From the NCBI GenBank assembly GCA_050084515.1, contig CM114271.1, forward strand, positions 23,064,001 to 23,128,000: a stretch of 64,000 nt of DNA. The letters are read 5' to 3'. Made by a program: the position numbers and the translations under genes. The DNA comes from Blasia pusilla (taxonomy: Eukaryota; Marchantiophyta; Marchantiopsida; Blasiales). Of the stretch, positions 46,816 to 60,479 are shown in pieces. Each line of letters starts with the position of its first letter. The first letter of the stretch is position 1. Under the pieces are notes generated by a model. The model did no database searches. It worked only from the letters and a program-made list of their open reading frames with translations, and was not told the DNA's origin.

Positions 46816-47249
46816 TCACGATGGGCATCGACTTGTCCCCTTATAACCATAGAAATGTAGTGGACTATGAGGGAGAGATTTGACTCGTTCCTTACGGATT
46901 GCGTTCATCATCTCTACTTTGATTTTTTTATTGTAGACAACGAGTATCCATAAATTTGATGCGTATCCGGCTAATGGGTTTTTGGGTAGAAGGGTTGTAA
47001 GAGGCCCAATTAGTAGTAGTCATAGTTTTTGCGTTAGTTGCTGATATTCTATGGTCTTGGTGAGTTTGGTCCATAGGGAATGCCTACAAAAGAGGGATAC
47101 TTTTGAGTCCCTTTTGATTTTCCATACTAAGGTTCATCATCTCCAAAGCGATCGCTTTCATGGTTTGTTCTTGAGCGCTCCTCAGCGATATGTCCTTCCC
47201 GAGTCCCGAGACTCATTCGGGTCTGCTTGTTGGTTGGAGGAGATTATTC

Positions 47250-47645
47250 TTACCCACTCGATGGGGCTGTCCTCATCTTTCTAGTTTGGATCGATGGAGT
47301 CGATGGTGCTGTCCTCATCCTTCTAGTCTGGATGCGCGGAGTGGAAGGTGCCGTTCTCGTCCGTCTAGTTTGGATCCATGGAGTCGATGTGCTGTTCTCA
47401 TCCTTCTAGTGTGGATGCGTGGAGTCGATGGTGCTGTTCTCATCCGTCTAGTTTGGATCCGAGGAGTCGATGGTGCTGTTCTCATCCTTCTGGTTTGGAT
47501 CCGTGGAGTCGATGGTGCTGTTCTCATCCGTCTAGTTTGGATCCGTAGAGTCGATGGAGCTGTTCTCATCCGTCTAGTTTGGATCCATGGAGTCGATGGA
47601 GCTGTTCTCATCTGTATAGTTTGGATCCATGGGGTCGATGGGTTG
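47250..47645. repeat. 42-bp minisatellite
   Basis: There are about nine head-to-tail units (for example GTCGATGGTGCTGTTCTCAT as the unit start) with mostly single-base variants (GGTGCT/GGAGCT, CCGTCTAG/CCTTCTAG). Because 42 is divisible by 3, several frames stay open across it, giving a spurious 14-residue protein repeat (VDGAVLIRLVWIRG). It ends about 550 bp upstream of the receptor kinase ATG. Confidence 0.92.
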
Positions 47646-48192
47646 GTTACCGATATAGTTGGAACTCCCGAATAGGGAACTCCACCGAAGAGTGCCCTGT
47701 CTTTCGAGTTATGCGCGGGCGGTCGCATGATGAGAGAGGCGACAAACGACCTATGGGCTTCAAAGCATAGAGAAGCACAGATGTGTGACGCAATGCGAGC
47801 GGCGCTCGCCCGCATCGCAATCCAGAGGTGGTGGAAGAATGTTTGGGGTGCTGGTGCGGCCTGCCCGGTTCGCTTACTAATGCACGTTGGCCGGTGTAAA
47901 GTTGAATCGTCGGGTGGTAGATTCGAAACTCGATTGTGCGAAGCCGTGCGAAGAAAATTCTGCCAAGCAACTGCGAAAGTAGTCGGATCGGATTCACCGG
48001 CACTAGTCGCGTTCTTGTATACGAGGCGTCTTTACTGCAAGGGTCGATCGGCAGATGACGCAGACTGTAAACGAGCCATTCATGTTGGACATGATCACTG
48101 GGAAGGCGGCGGAAAAAGAGATTACATTGCTCGGGATTTGTCAGTTTTATTCTGATGAACAGCAGTGGAGACCGGCCTGTCATCGTACTCAA

Positions 48193-51100
48193 ATGGGAAA
48201 ACGCATGGATTGGTCTTCCGCGTCGCTGCAAATTCTTCTGCTTCTATGTGCCCTCAGCGTCAAATGCACGGCAGGGGGGAACACGAGCTGTAAGTCCCCG
48301 GCGACCTAGCCTAAACTGAAAGTTGTTATTTGTGCGTGACATTCAATTGGACTAGTGCTGATTCATGCTGATCAATCACACCTTTAAGCTTCTCCCATGG
48401 TCTGCTGCAACTAGATCAGAGCGTTCAAACGCGCGGGGATCCGCTGTGATCCAGTTCATCACGGTCGACTTTTACCTTCCTTCCAGCTCGTTGCCGAGTT
48501 TGGAACTTCGGTGCGTCCGAGTGGCTTTTAGGATGCTGAGTATAGCGTCGTGAGTTTCCATGGGCTGATCTCTAACTGAGATCGATATCTGTCGACTCTC
48601 ATCGACTTTCCAGTTGTAGTGAGTAAACTGTCATCAAAGTCTCATGAACTAGGATTTCAGTGGAGTTCCAATTCGACGCTCCCAGATTTATAGTATCTTC
48701 CTGTCCATTAGGCTTTATTGACTAGGCAGAGAGCATGATTCTCAATGAACTCGCCGATCAGACGGGACCTATCCGCTCTCGAGCATACGACCGGAGAAAC
48801 TGTGCCGAGCCGGATAGCCGCATGGAAAAAAGTCTGTTGCTAGTCATGTACGAATACGGTTCGCTAGCATCGCATGAGCTCCAGAGCAAACTACAGTGAT
48901 CGCTTAAGGCTACCTTATCTTAGTCGGTCATTAGAAAATACCATGGAATCATGAAAGGGGGTATCTCTGTATTGAAATACATTTAGTGATTGTTAACTAC
49001 TGAGGGTGGTATACAATCATTTTGAGCCTCCAATGGTGGGCAGGTCGTCGGTGTGCGAGTAAATTGTTAGGGAGTGGGCGTCCTTTGATTCCAGTTGGTA
49101 ATGCAAGTGCGGATACGCTGAGCCGGGGTGTGCACACTTAGTCTTCACATTTATGCACTCATTAACCCTCTCAAATTGGATCTGGCAGCGTTTCTGAGCA
49201 TCGATTGCGGTGGAACTGGAGCGTACACGGATGGTTTCGGAATCGATTGGATCCCGGATGATAAGTACATAAAGAGCGGCAAAACGATCACTGTAGGTCC
49301 GTTTCCGTTGCTCCGCTCCAACCAGCACAACAGAATTTTCCCAGACGGACGCAGCAAGCACTGCTACGTGTTGCCGCTGACCGTGGGAATCACGTATATG
49401 CTGCGAGTCACACTGCTGCACAACGGCGTCGCCGACATTCCTCTACCAGTCGACTTCAACGTCACCGTGAACAGCAATCCATGGTTCAAGTGGTCGCTTT
49501 CCCCATCAGCAGCGAATGTAATCAACAGACCTATTGTCTTTGACTCCGTATTCCTCAGCGAGTCAAATGAGGTCTATTTTTGCTTATTGAAGGGTACGCA
49601 AAGTATACCATACATTACGTCGATTGAGTTGCGGGAGCTGAATCCTGTCTCATACTCAGTGGTCCGAGAAGGCCAGTTCTTGGCTAATCTGTACCGACAC
49701 AACAATGGCCCCAATCAAGTCCTCACGCAGTAAGGCATTTCTACCCGTTGGCGTGCAATTTGTACCCCCGTGTTTTAATGATTGTTGAGTAATGGAAGCT
49801 GTAGGCAGTATTTGCGATCCCGATTCTGAGATCACACGGGATGATCTCAGAATTCGGCGGAATTTTTCATTAGGAAAATAGTACCGCAATCGACATTCCC
49901 CTGTCTTAAAATTCTCGACGTCCTTACTACGCCCGACCACCGGCGCAGAGGTAGTTGGCTCCTTAATCGTGATTGGGATTCCCTCATGACCTAGTGATTG
50001 GTTCCTTCGGGAGAATGTGTTCATTCGTGTTGAGATGCGAGATTTACTGAAGCCGGTTCTAGATCTGAGTCGTTGAAGTGGATGCATGTTTCAGGTTCCC
50101 AGACGATGACTTCGATCGCTACTGGTTTCCGGATACGCTTCGGATTCCCAAGTATGCGAGCTTGGTAAACGCATCTGCATTGCCGGATCCCCCTCCGAAT
50201 CCCGCGTTCGGGTATAACATGCCTCCAGCAAAAGTCATGATGGATGCATTCACTGCCCCAAAGATCGCCGATCGCTACAACTTCTTCACGGCCACAGACA
50301 GGGTGTTTGTGGCATTATACTTTCAGGAACTGCGGTCCAATTACTCGGCGGCTGACCCCCGCGGCGTTATCGTTACAATCGCGGACAATAATCCCTTCCT
50401 GTTCAACATCTCTGACAGTGTCCATCAGCTTACCGCCGACGTGTACAACACGACAGACGGTGGTGTGAACATCACCATCGAGAAGCAGGAATGGTCCTCG
50501 TACGATCCCATATTGAACGCGCTTGAGATCTATAGAGTTGCCGACATCAACTTGTCTGCGATCGACCCAGCAGACGGTAACAATGCCAAACCATCACATG
50601 TACTTCGTTCTATCAATTTCTTTCCCACGGGCCACGTGATCATGTAATCTATAGGCAACTATTTAAAGTAGCTCGATCGTCTCGCATTTCCGATGCCTCA
50701 GTTTCTCTACGACAGGTTCGTCCATGTATCATCTTCGATTCGAATTTGTTGTGCTGATTATCAATTTGAGAAAGCCGTCCGGCTTGGCTAGTCTTAAATT
50801 CAGCCTTGGTAAAAGATATATAGCCCCGAATTACACATCTACTATTCGGATGTTGGGGACTGTTGGAACGAATCTGCTGCTCAGGGGTGCTCAGAAACGT
50901 TGAGTCTGCGGAATCGTAAGAGTGATAACGCTTTCGAAGTCCTTGGCTTTCGCACAAGTTTTTCTTCAGAATTTTAGGTGGAACTTAACAGGGAAAGCGA
51001 ATCAAGGTAGTGGATGAGAGAACATTGCAGAGAGAAGTTCTAGTCAGGAATTGAAATTGATTCCTCTCTTGGGATAATCGTGTGCTGCTCAGTGACTCCA

Positions 51101-54100
51101 ATCCAAAGTATACAGGCGAGTTTCAATTTGACGGACTGGACGGGCGACCCATGCTACCCAGTGCCCTGGGACTGGATTGCTTGCGATCCTGCAACCTCCA
51201 GAGTCGTCACTCTGTAAGATCTCTTACCAAAGTAACGAGCCGCTCTATACAAAATTTCAAGATGTTTGAGGAATTCATTAGCTCTTAACAGAGCCGCTAG
51301 TGGACTGATCGAATTGTACTCCTGAAGAATCTAGAATGGATATTATAAAAATTCATCAGTGGTTAATATGTGTAAGATCAACTGTTCAAATGCTCGTCAG
51401 CTTCGCAGTGAGTGCTAGATGCAGAGGTTCAGGCAGGAGAAAGCACTGCTTCATCTAAACTTGGACCGACATTGGCTTGATCTAAGACCTAACGCACACA
51501 ACTTCTGACAAGTACTGCTTGGTGATCCAGGAATCTTTCGAGGATGTCTCTCAGCGGCGAGATTCCTCCGGAAATAGATGGACTAAAATCTCTGGAAGTA
51601 CTGTAAGTAGCTCTACTTTACTTCGCCGTGGACATGGACAAGGAGGGCCTTCTTTGATTGATCTGGTTCAAAATCCAGATTAACCTCATAGGTGTCGGGC
51701 CGGGGAAGTCGAGTCCAGGGAGTCCATCGGTATGCCGACGTCAAATTACGAGTTGATTGATCAATGGATACTTGGTTTAGATGTTTTGATGCTAGGAATG
51801 TAACGTATGTAAGGTTTTCCCTGCAGCGATTTCAATTGTAACCTCGTGTTACTGTCCTGCGAATGACCATAGAGCAATTGCATGTTAATGAGTTATAGGT
51901 CGGCACGACTACCAGGTTTTGCTGCTCCGATGGGACTGATTCCCGGGTCAATAAGAGCAGTAATCGTTCTTGTGCTGATGTGTTTCTCTGTGGACGTCTA
52001 CTGGCAGAGATTTAGACAACAACGACCTGACTGGATCGATCCCCAGTTCTATGGTAACCGACCTCCCAAGATTGAGAATCCTGTAAGTTGCGTTCAAATG
52101 TTGACGCATCTGTCGTTTGTTCCAGGTGTCTTTGGAAAGTCTAATATGGTGCACGTCTAGCAGACACATTACAACTACTGTAACTTCGAATTCACGCACC
52201 GATCTAACTTGATAAAGAAACGTCTTCACTTACCCCGTACCTACAGGCAGATGGACGTTCCGCGGGACGTGTCTAACTGCTTAGTACTGGCAACGTTCCT
52301 AGTCTTGTCTGGATCTAGACTGCGCCGGAATAATCATCCAATCGCTTTGATTTTTTAGTTTTTCCTTGTTCAAGTTGTCATTGTTATGCTCAGAAAGTCT
52401 CAGAATGACCTCGTTATTGAGGAACTTCCGGGAAAGGGCATTGCGCGTACAGTTCTATCCGATCCCCGTTCAACGCATACCGATGGCGTTCCTGAATCAT
52501 CTTTGCTCAGAATGTTCGAGATTTGGAATGATATTGGAAGTCCGTACGCGAGATTGACACACCTAACTCATAGCCCGTCTGTGCATGAATAGGAAACTGG
52601 ATAACAACAACTTGAGTGGATACATTCCAATTCCGTTCCAAAACAGAAATGGCTTCACGTAATTTCAAAACCAATCCTCCTTTCTTTTTTTCCGGGGTCC
52701 GGGAGAAGAGGTTGAGATCAATGGCGTCCAGTGTGCTCTCACCATGATTATGCAGGGTTGGCAAATTCAAGGAGGTTTCATTAGATATTTGGGTCCAGAG
52801 CGAGTCGTTCGGCTTCATGTGTGTGTGCACCTTTAGATCCCGTTCGTCAGGGTCAAGATCGAGATCAGATTATTGTGTGACTCCGGGTCCAAATGAATGT
52901 TGAATCCGGCGATCAACTGAGAGATGCACTGCTGTACTTGACTTGATCGATGTTCTTGGGTGTGCAGGTTCACAGGGAATCCACGATTAGTTTTGTGCTT
53001 ACCCGGCGATAAGTGTAATACGAGTTCCAAGGGGACAAAAAGCTCTAAAGTCGGGATTATAATCGGTGTGATAGTCGGAGCGATCTTTGCAATTTTCATA
53101 GCCATCTGCGTCATCGCATGCTGCTATCGAAAATACGGAAAGAAGAACGTCTCCGGACTGCCAGCTAAGTCTGCAGCTGCACAACCTCTGCACTCTGGTG
53201 AGTTCGTCACATCATATGGCTGACGTCGCTCTTCAGATTATGTGGTGTTACTCACCCCTAACATTGTAACGTTACGAACTCCTCACGTTCCTGCACCTGC
53301 ACAGGACCATACAAGTTAACAATTCACCTTGATTCGCTTTCCCTGTTCACCTCGCTATCACTCGCACGTCTTCACGGGAAAGCACCTCTGAGAAAAGCTC
53401 CTGCAACGGGTCATAAGATGACTGCCATCTGGTTGAATACGTTTTTAGTCAATTTCAAGCTTCTGAATTAGTATTTGGCGTCCTGACCGCAGGATCTCGG
53501 GAGATTTCAGGCCAGAGCGGCGAGGAATTCCATAACTCGGATACTTGGTCCTCAGCTCCTGGGCAAGGAAGCGCAGGTGGTGCAAATTCCAGTGACTTCA
53601 TGCCAGCCGGGTACATCACCATAGATCAAATAATAGCGGCCACGCAGAACTACAAGAAGAGGATTGGCAAGGGAGGATTCGGGGACGTGTTCTATGGAAA
53701 GCTTCCCAACGGAAGGGAAGTCGCCGTGAAGGTGAACACGGAAGGAGCTCATCAAGGCCGTGCCGAGTTCTTAAACGAGGTACGTTGAAGCTAGAGTGGT
53801 ATGCGCTGCCCTTCTCCGAGAATCCAATCGATCTGATTCACGCAGTGGACATCCATGACTTCAGCTGGCTGGCCTCACTCCAGCGGGCGGTGGTATTACG
53901 TCACCGCATTTCCGACTCGACTCACTGCCTTTCCCGGGCCTCAGAAGGAAAATGAATCGTGAATGAGAGAAAGATGATAAAAGTGACGAATGCTGAAGCC
54001 CGTCGAGGAAGTGACGAGGGCCCTAAAACGCATTTGCCCTGTCAAGAGTTGTACCCAGGGAAGCAACGACCTCCTACAACAGCAACAATTTCCTCCATTA

Positions 54101-56642
54101 AACCTGATGAGCACAGCGCATACCCCGGGAAAATCCACGGTGGTGAGATTCGAAGGGGGTAGCAGCTAGCGACGAATCACAGTTTTTGAGCCTAATTTTG
54201 AATGTTCTTGCCGGATTGTGCCATTTCGAACAGTTTGCGGCGCGCTCATAGTCTCTGACGGTTTTCTATAAACATGATTCATCGAAATAGTTGGAACTTT
54301 TCGAATAGTTGCAGGGCGGAAACTTCAATTCCACGATACCCGCTCTTAAACTTTCTCACTACAGGTCGGACTAACAGTTTTCTGCCTCAGTCCTCTCTCT
54401 CTCCATCTTATGGCGACCGCTCACAACTCCAGGGCCTTTCGTCAAAATATGTTACCAACTTCGAGGCTTCTATTGTCCTGCATAGCTTTCCATATCTCAA
54501 GGTTTTTCTAATTTCGTAGGGCTCACCACGTACGCGCGTGCCCGTACATGCGCAGGTTGCCCTTCTTACAAGAGTTCACCACAGAAATCTTGTTCCTCTT
54601 CTTGGCTACTGTGACGAAGCTGACAAGCAAATTTTGGTCTACGAATTCCAATCCAAAGGGGCCTTGAACGATCTTCTATACGGTATGTGATTGAGTGGAT
54701 CAAGTCCCAAATCGGGATCATGTGCTTCCTGTAGAGCAGAACAGAGCTTCGATGGTGAGTGTAATTAGTAAGCGTGGCTGATTTGCAGTGCACTTAATTG
54801 GTGTCGTTCAGGTCCAGGTGCAGCAGCGAGTCCCCTCGTCTGGAAGACTCGACTTAGTATAGCCCTTGATGCAGCAAAAGGTGTGGGGAATCATCTACGA
54901 ATTATGTCAGATTGTATTTCCATTTTCACCGTCTGCATCATGGAAACGAAATGTCCCGACTTCTGTTGTGCACCGTTTCTCAGTTTTCCTTGCCATGAAT
55001 CTTCAGAAGCCTGTAGAGTGAGTGCTGTCCAGGTGAAGGTTGAACTACGACCCTGGATGGATCCCAGCCAACGCATCCTGCTTGTCTATGACCGATCCAT
55101 TGCAACAGTAGGCTTCTATGATCATGTCATTGAACCCCAGCGCTGCCGGTTTCTTTCCAGGGTTGGAGTATTTGCACACCGGCTGCAGTCCGAAAATCAT
55201 TCACCGAGATGTGAAAAGTAATAATATATTGATCGGCGACAACTTTGTGGGCAAGGTTTCTGATTTCGGAATTTCCAAATCCACACCTGATGACGATAAC
55301 ACATTCTCCACCTTGGTTAGAGGCTCCCCGGGCTATCTGGATCCAGAGTAAGCCATCATCTGATTGACATGGATGGAAGCTTCCGTGGCTGAATCAGACT
55401 GCTTTGATGCACACCTACTAGTCACTGGATGTCGCCGAATCTCCTTGATTGATCGCAGGCGTACGCATACAAATTGGATACAAAGTTTGTTTGAGTTCGC
55501 GAGCGCTAACAGTTCGTCTTGCGCTTGCTTGAGTTCAGGTACTTCGATAACCAAAGGTTGACCCCGAAAAGCGATGTTTACAGCTTTGGTGTTGTCCTTC
55601 TGGAAATCTTGCATGGCACTGGTCCTATTTTATCAAGAGAAAGCGGTATCCATGAACTCCTCGTCGATGAGGTATGAATACGTCACAAGCCTTCTGCTCA
55701 CTTTCATTGCTTTCACCATAGAATCAATGTGTTCACTGTAATTCTCACTTAGGTTACTGAATGGCACGCATAGTACGGAATACGAGAAACTTCTAGGTTG
55801 GATCTGCACATGCATTGTGTGCTGGATATGAAGCTGTGTGGCTTGTAATGGCGAAACAGATATGACGTAACTATTGAGCAGTCCACCTTCGATGATCAAT
55901 AGTGCATCGTCCTCATGAGCACGCGCTTGCAGAAGTGCCGGCTTTTGAAGTGTTGCGGAGATTTGATTCTCAGACTCTGTGAAATCTTTGCCGAAGTACA
56001 TGGAACCACACTAGTGTCACTGCAGGCTTCTTACTTCTCACTGCGGGAAAGCTTGCTCGTCACCGCAATCAAGCTAGCCTGACCGTCCACCATGCCTTGC
56101 AAGTTGGCCCCGAAATGGCCGTCACTAGAGAGATCTCGATCATCACTGCTACGAGCGAGTGTTCTCATGAGCATACGATGTGGCGCATGTTTGTGCGTGT
56201 GCAGGTGAAGTCGGCGATGGAAAGGGGAGACATTGTGTCCTTCGCTGATCCAACGTTAGAACGGAAATTCAACCCCGAGTCTGTCTGGGCGGTGGCCAGG
56301 TTGGCCTTGCAAAGCGTCGATACAACGGCAGTTAACAGACCGGATATGTCCCAAGTCGTTCGAAGTCTCGGAGAGGCTATCAAACTGGAAACCTCATACG
56401 ACGCCGGCGGCGTCCACGCTCCAATCACTGGGTCTTTCAACATGTCAGGAAGCGACTCTTCATACCGAGGCTTCACGTCTGAATTTCCAACTCACGTCTT
56501 CCATGGCCACTTCGAGGAGGCGAACACTGTCTCCTCCGTGCGGAACGTGGAAGAGATCATGAATATGCGGTCTCCTGAACGCGCAGCGCAAGCTACAGGC
56601 GATACAGAAAGGTCGGTCCTTTGGCAGCCACCCACAATCTAG
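48193..56642 (+). CDS. Malectin-like/LRR receptor-like protein kinase (13 or so exons)
   Basis: Exons by GT-AG and phase: 48,193-48,289; 49,189-49,729; 50,095-50,576 (or a later donor); 51,116-51,213; 51,531-51,602; 52,593-52,658; 52,968-53,197; 53,493-53,779; 54,556-54,682; 54,812-54,880; 55,161-55,347; 55,539-55,671; 56,205-56,642. The product starts [20 protein letters not shown], a signal peptide. The malectin-like domain runs from [18 protein letters not shown] to [28 protein letters not shown] leads into two LRRs ([26 protein letters not shown]). The TM helix is [20 protein letters not shown]. The kinase has [40 protein letters not shown] and [11 protein letters not shown], all catalytic residues present (RD type). 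A Ser-rich tail follows. This should be a plasma-membrane receptor with a cytosolic kinase; the ligand is unknown. No frame breaks except an unresolved join after exon 3. Confidence 0.92.
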
Positions 56643-59160
56643 GTCTTCACAAGGGGTACTTCTCTAGCTTTCAACACCTATCAGTTCCGCTTCACATAGC
56701 AGCACACCTGCTCGTTTCGGACATGGATCTGCCCAAACTCATCAATTGCACATCTTTCTTTCTCGACTCTACTTAGACCCGGGGCTATGGAATGACGCTT
56801 CCGAATGCAGCAAGTGCCCAATGTCATTTGTACTCTAGGAACCCTCTCATGGCAAGAATTTAGGGTCGGGACACTCCCATGAAGATCAAGAAGACGATCG
56901 AATCGCAATTGTCATCGGATTGTGCGCACCCAAAAGAAAAGGAGGTTCCATTCCATTGTTCCACGAATACTAGGTATGCACAGGTGAAAGAAATCTTCCT
57001 TCTCATCTAGTTAAGTTACATGAAATTATTAGAGGGGATATAACCACAAAGGACAAGTGTCTAGAGTAGAAAAATGTTTGGTAGTGATACTCGTATTGCT
57101 GATAGTATTATAGATTTGCCGAATACTTTCTTTCTGTTAGGAATTTGTATCATTATATGTCGTATCAAACCGGAAGATTCCATGTTTTTACCCAAAATTT
57201 CACCCCCTCCTATTCTAGTAGACCTTGATTTTCGCCGCTATAAAATGGATGGATAGAAGAGGGTACTCAATTACTCATGTTGAGTAGCTCTTGTCTACCT
57301 CTCATAAGGGATTCTCAAGAAGGTGAAAGGATTTATGTTGAGGAGGTCTTCCATCTCATGACACCTTCCTTGTAGGTGGATTTGGTTGTGCCAATAATAA
57401 TATGTTGGTTGGTTTTCCAAACAAGAAGGAAATCGACGAAGGTGAAGGGTATCGATGAGCTTGACAATGTATGAATATGTCTTCATAAATATCAAAGAGT
57501 CAATTCCCTCTAAGGAATCTACATTATTATTGGAAAGTGTTTTCTTGATTTGCAAATACGTGTTTGCTTGACATGTGACAACGTGTTTGCTTCACATGTG
57601 ACAACTGGCCACCAAGAAAATGTTTCTCATAATAAAGTAAACAAGAAAAAAATTTAAATTTATGAGCCGTGTAATTAGTCCCTTCATTCCCGTGCGTGGC
57701 ACGGGTTGTCCACTAGTATATTGTTAAATGGGACTCGGAGTGGGAGGACCCAAATCACTCGCTTGGTGTTTTCGTAGTCATTGATGATTGAAGTTGAGGA
57801 TGACAAGAACATTATAGGCAATATCTTTTCCCTAGATGGAGGAAAAAGTGCAATGTGATGCAGTAGGGACATATCAATACAAACAAGGTCCTCTATATCT
57901 TTGTACATGAACATTTTCCACATGGCTTACGAGTGCATAATACTAATATGCCTGATTTTCAATGCAAAAAATCTAGTACATCTTGCAAGCATGTAGGGTT
58001 CAATAGAATGTGAGCTTCCAACACTTTTAATTAGCATTAAATCATGTTAATTGAAAATATCTACTATACTTATTATATTTCTACTATTTACATAATATAG
58101 GCATACTTATAAGAAGAAAGAATTTTCCTTTCTCTTAGATTTGAAGCTTTTTATTCACATGACCTTCTTCTTTATGAGATTTCTAATATGTGTATTTCTA
58201 CTATTGCATAAGCATCGGTATGCATATACTCATACATTAACGGTTGGCGTTATGATTACAAAATTTTTGCAGTGTGGCCAAAATATTCTTCATTGAATGC
58301 TCTGAATTAGGTTTAGTATTGAATTTCCTTTCTTTCGGAGATTTCATGTTTTGTGTAACTTCCAAGATCATAGAGATGTTACGAGTTTAATGGTGCATGT
58401 GGCACATGAAAAAAATCGTGTTGAAAATAATAACAAAATACACTCGAATCATATAAGATGGAAGAATACATAAAATTGTTGACTTAAAGAATCAATGAAC
58501 TTCAAGGCCACAACCAACCTAGCTAAAGGAGGAGAACAAAGAGATCCCCTAAGGTTTAACTTACAAATAAGGGAAAAAGGGTATAATAGAACCATAAATA
58601 TGAAAAAAAAATCCACATGATAGAAAATAGCGTTGAACTTCTTCTTTTTTTAAATTAAAAGATTTTAACACACTCATTGCAAAACACTTGAGAAATGAGG
58701 AAAAAAATTTATTTCAATGATCCAACTATAAAATGAATGTTTCGAAATCTATACTCAATTTTGTAGAAATTCGCTAAAGGGGCCCCCTGAGGAACTAATG
58801 TAACCTCTACGATCCCTTGGGAAATTTTTGAACTTAATGGGTACGTGAGCATGCCACGAAGGATCTTCAAGAGGCCATCCAACTTGTTCTTGTAAATTAC
58901 TATTGTAAGGAACGAAGAGGGAGATAGGGTGGAAGGCACTTGGCCACGGTAGTTGAACATATGTTAGTAGTGCATATCCACTGTAGGATGTTTATTGTTT
59001 ATTCTCTGTCGGCACAATTCATTCTGTTACATGTTACTATTCATTCTCTTACATGTCAACTGGAAAATTTCAAAATGGATGGCAGTGAGCACTATAGAGT
59101 CCTAGTACACAAGCCACTTATTTTTTATGCTCCCGATTTAAGAAAACATCATTTTCCCGT
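56643..59160. other. No recognisable gene (AT-rich)
   Basis: This is the 3' flank of the receptor kinase and then strongly AT-rich sequence. Open frames are short and resemble nothing I know. A 20-bp imperfect tandem (CGTGTTTGCTTGACATGTGA, about 57,561-57,603) is the only structure I noticed. Confidence 0.55.
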
Positions 59161-59381
59161 GGATGAGAAGGAAGTGATCGGCGGCCATTGAGAAGAGAAG
59201 AGGTGTTTCTTGTATGGACCCTCTTCATTACGTTATGATTCTAGAGCTGCATTTGAGTTGTGGAGAGCTTCGAGGTTCAACAATGAGCCCAATCTTCAAG
59301 GGTTGACTTTGGAAGAAGGTAAACACTTTGAAAACTAAAGCAATTTCACTTACCGCGGCTAATAAGAAATTATATTGACGG

Positions 59382-60320
59382 ATGCAAAATATCCGCCATG
59401 GCGAATATTTATGTTTCTTGTACATGTGCCTAAGCAAGTGGGTATTTTGTGTAGTCCCAAGGCAAGTTGCTCGCATTCAACTAAAGGAAGTCTTCTCCAC
59501 TTTTGACGAGTTCAAATTTGCCCTAGATTTTTGGTGCTCACTCCATTCGAGAGCGAAGCACTACGCACGAACTAAGAAATGGTTTAGACTTCGGACCTAC
59601 ACACATGGAGCTAAGATACGAGGGAAAGGCATTCTAGATGACTTCAACAGAGACCGGATTTATAAAAATGAAGAGGAGGATGTAGATGAATGGGATATAG
59701 AATTGGATGTAGTTTACCAAAATCTGTTACAAGACATTACAAGAAGTATAGATGTCCATTTCAATACCAAGCAGGAATCCCTGGCTCCAAAGGGTTTAGG
59801 GTCCAAACTTAGGCAGCATGTCCAAGTGGCACCCAAACTCAAGGAAGTGCAAGGGGCACATAAAATGAGAGAAGATTCCCTCAATGCACCTGGAGTGATT
59901 GGGGATTTATTTGATGTTCCTAAAGCCAGTGAGGAAAAGGTGGGTAAACTGTGGGATTGCTCATTTGCGGCCACATTCCTTCAAGATGGACAAGATATTC
60001 ACTCACCGACAGCTTCACTCAAGGAAGCCCCAATGGCACCTATGCTTGTAAAAGCCTCCACGGTGGCCAAATTTAGAGATTTGGTTGCGGCTAACCATCA
60101 TTATATTAGGCTAGGGACTAAATATCGTTTTAGTGGAGAGAGGGAGAATTCGTTCCGACAAGAAGTTTTCCTATTCCCCGTGGGAGCAAGCTTGCACACG
60201 CATATGTCCATGTCTACGGAATTTTCCGTCATATGGAATGACATGTTTGTGCAGGCCTGGATATGTGCGGCCCGCATCCATGCCTTCCCAAAGCCCGCTG
60301 TGCTTGTAGACCTGGGCTGA
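59382..60320 (+). CDS. Unrecognised 312-residue open frame upstream of a gypsy-type pol
   Basis: The first 25 residues look like read-through. From VARIQLKEVFSTFDEFKFAL onward the frame is charged and helical, with an acidic patch (NEEEDVDEWDIELDV) and a later segment LVAANHHYIRLGTKYRF. The preceding 59,165-59,335 also reads openly in another frame (YDSRAAFELWRASRF). I recognise no domain. It could be the N-terminal (gag-like) part of the element at 60.5-62.3 kb or an unrelated exon. The uninterrupted length is notable among so many broken frames. Confidence 0.35.
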   Translation: MQNIRHGEYLCFLYMCLSKWVFCVVPRQVARIQLKEVFSTFDEFKFALDFWCSLHSRAKHYARTKKWFRLRTYTHGAKIRGKGILDDFNRDRIYKNEEEDVDEWDIELDVVYQNLLQDITRSIDVHFNTKQESLAPKGLGSKLRQHVQVAPKLKEVQGAHKMREDSLNAPGVIGDLFDVPKASEEKVGKLWDCSFAATFLQDGQDIHSPTASLKEAPMAPMLVKASTVAKFRDLVAANHHYIRLGTKYRFSGERENSFRQEVFLFPVGASLHTHMSMSTEFSVIWNDMFVQAWICAARIHAFPKPAVLVDLG

Positions 60321-60479
60321 AGGAGCCTGCACCCATTGCGTCACCCGCCAAGGCTTGCGGTAGGCTAAGATCCAAGCCCACAGGGTGGGCTTGGCCCCCA
60401 TTAATTGGGTGAGCTCAAGGCCCTTGTAAGGCCCACCTTAAGCATGCATGCATGGCGGACTTTGGGTGGACGTCCTACA

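Noticed and set aside
47190-47675. 161-residue protein with 14-residue repeats
   Set aside because: A by-product of a 42-bp minisatellite; hydrophobic repeats in several frames and no domain or start context.
47727-48155. 142-residue open frame ahead of the receptor kinase
   Set aside because: No recognisable domain; the reverse strand is equally open, and the kinase start follows with its own signal peptide.
55633-56001. 122-residue minus-strand frame within the kinase gene
   Set aside because: It falls in the last intron of the plus-strand receptor kinase and shows no known domain.
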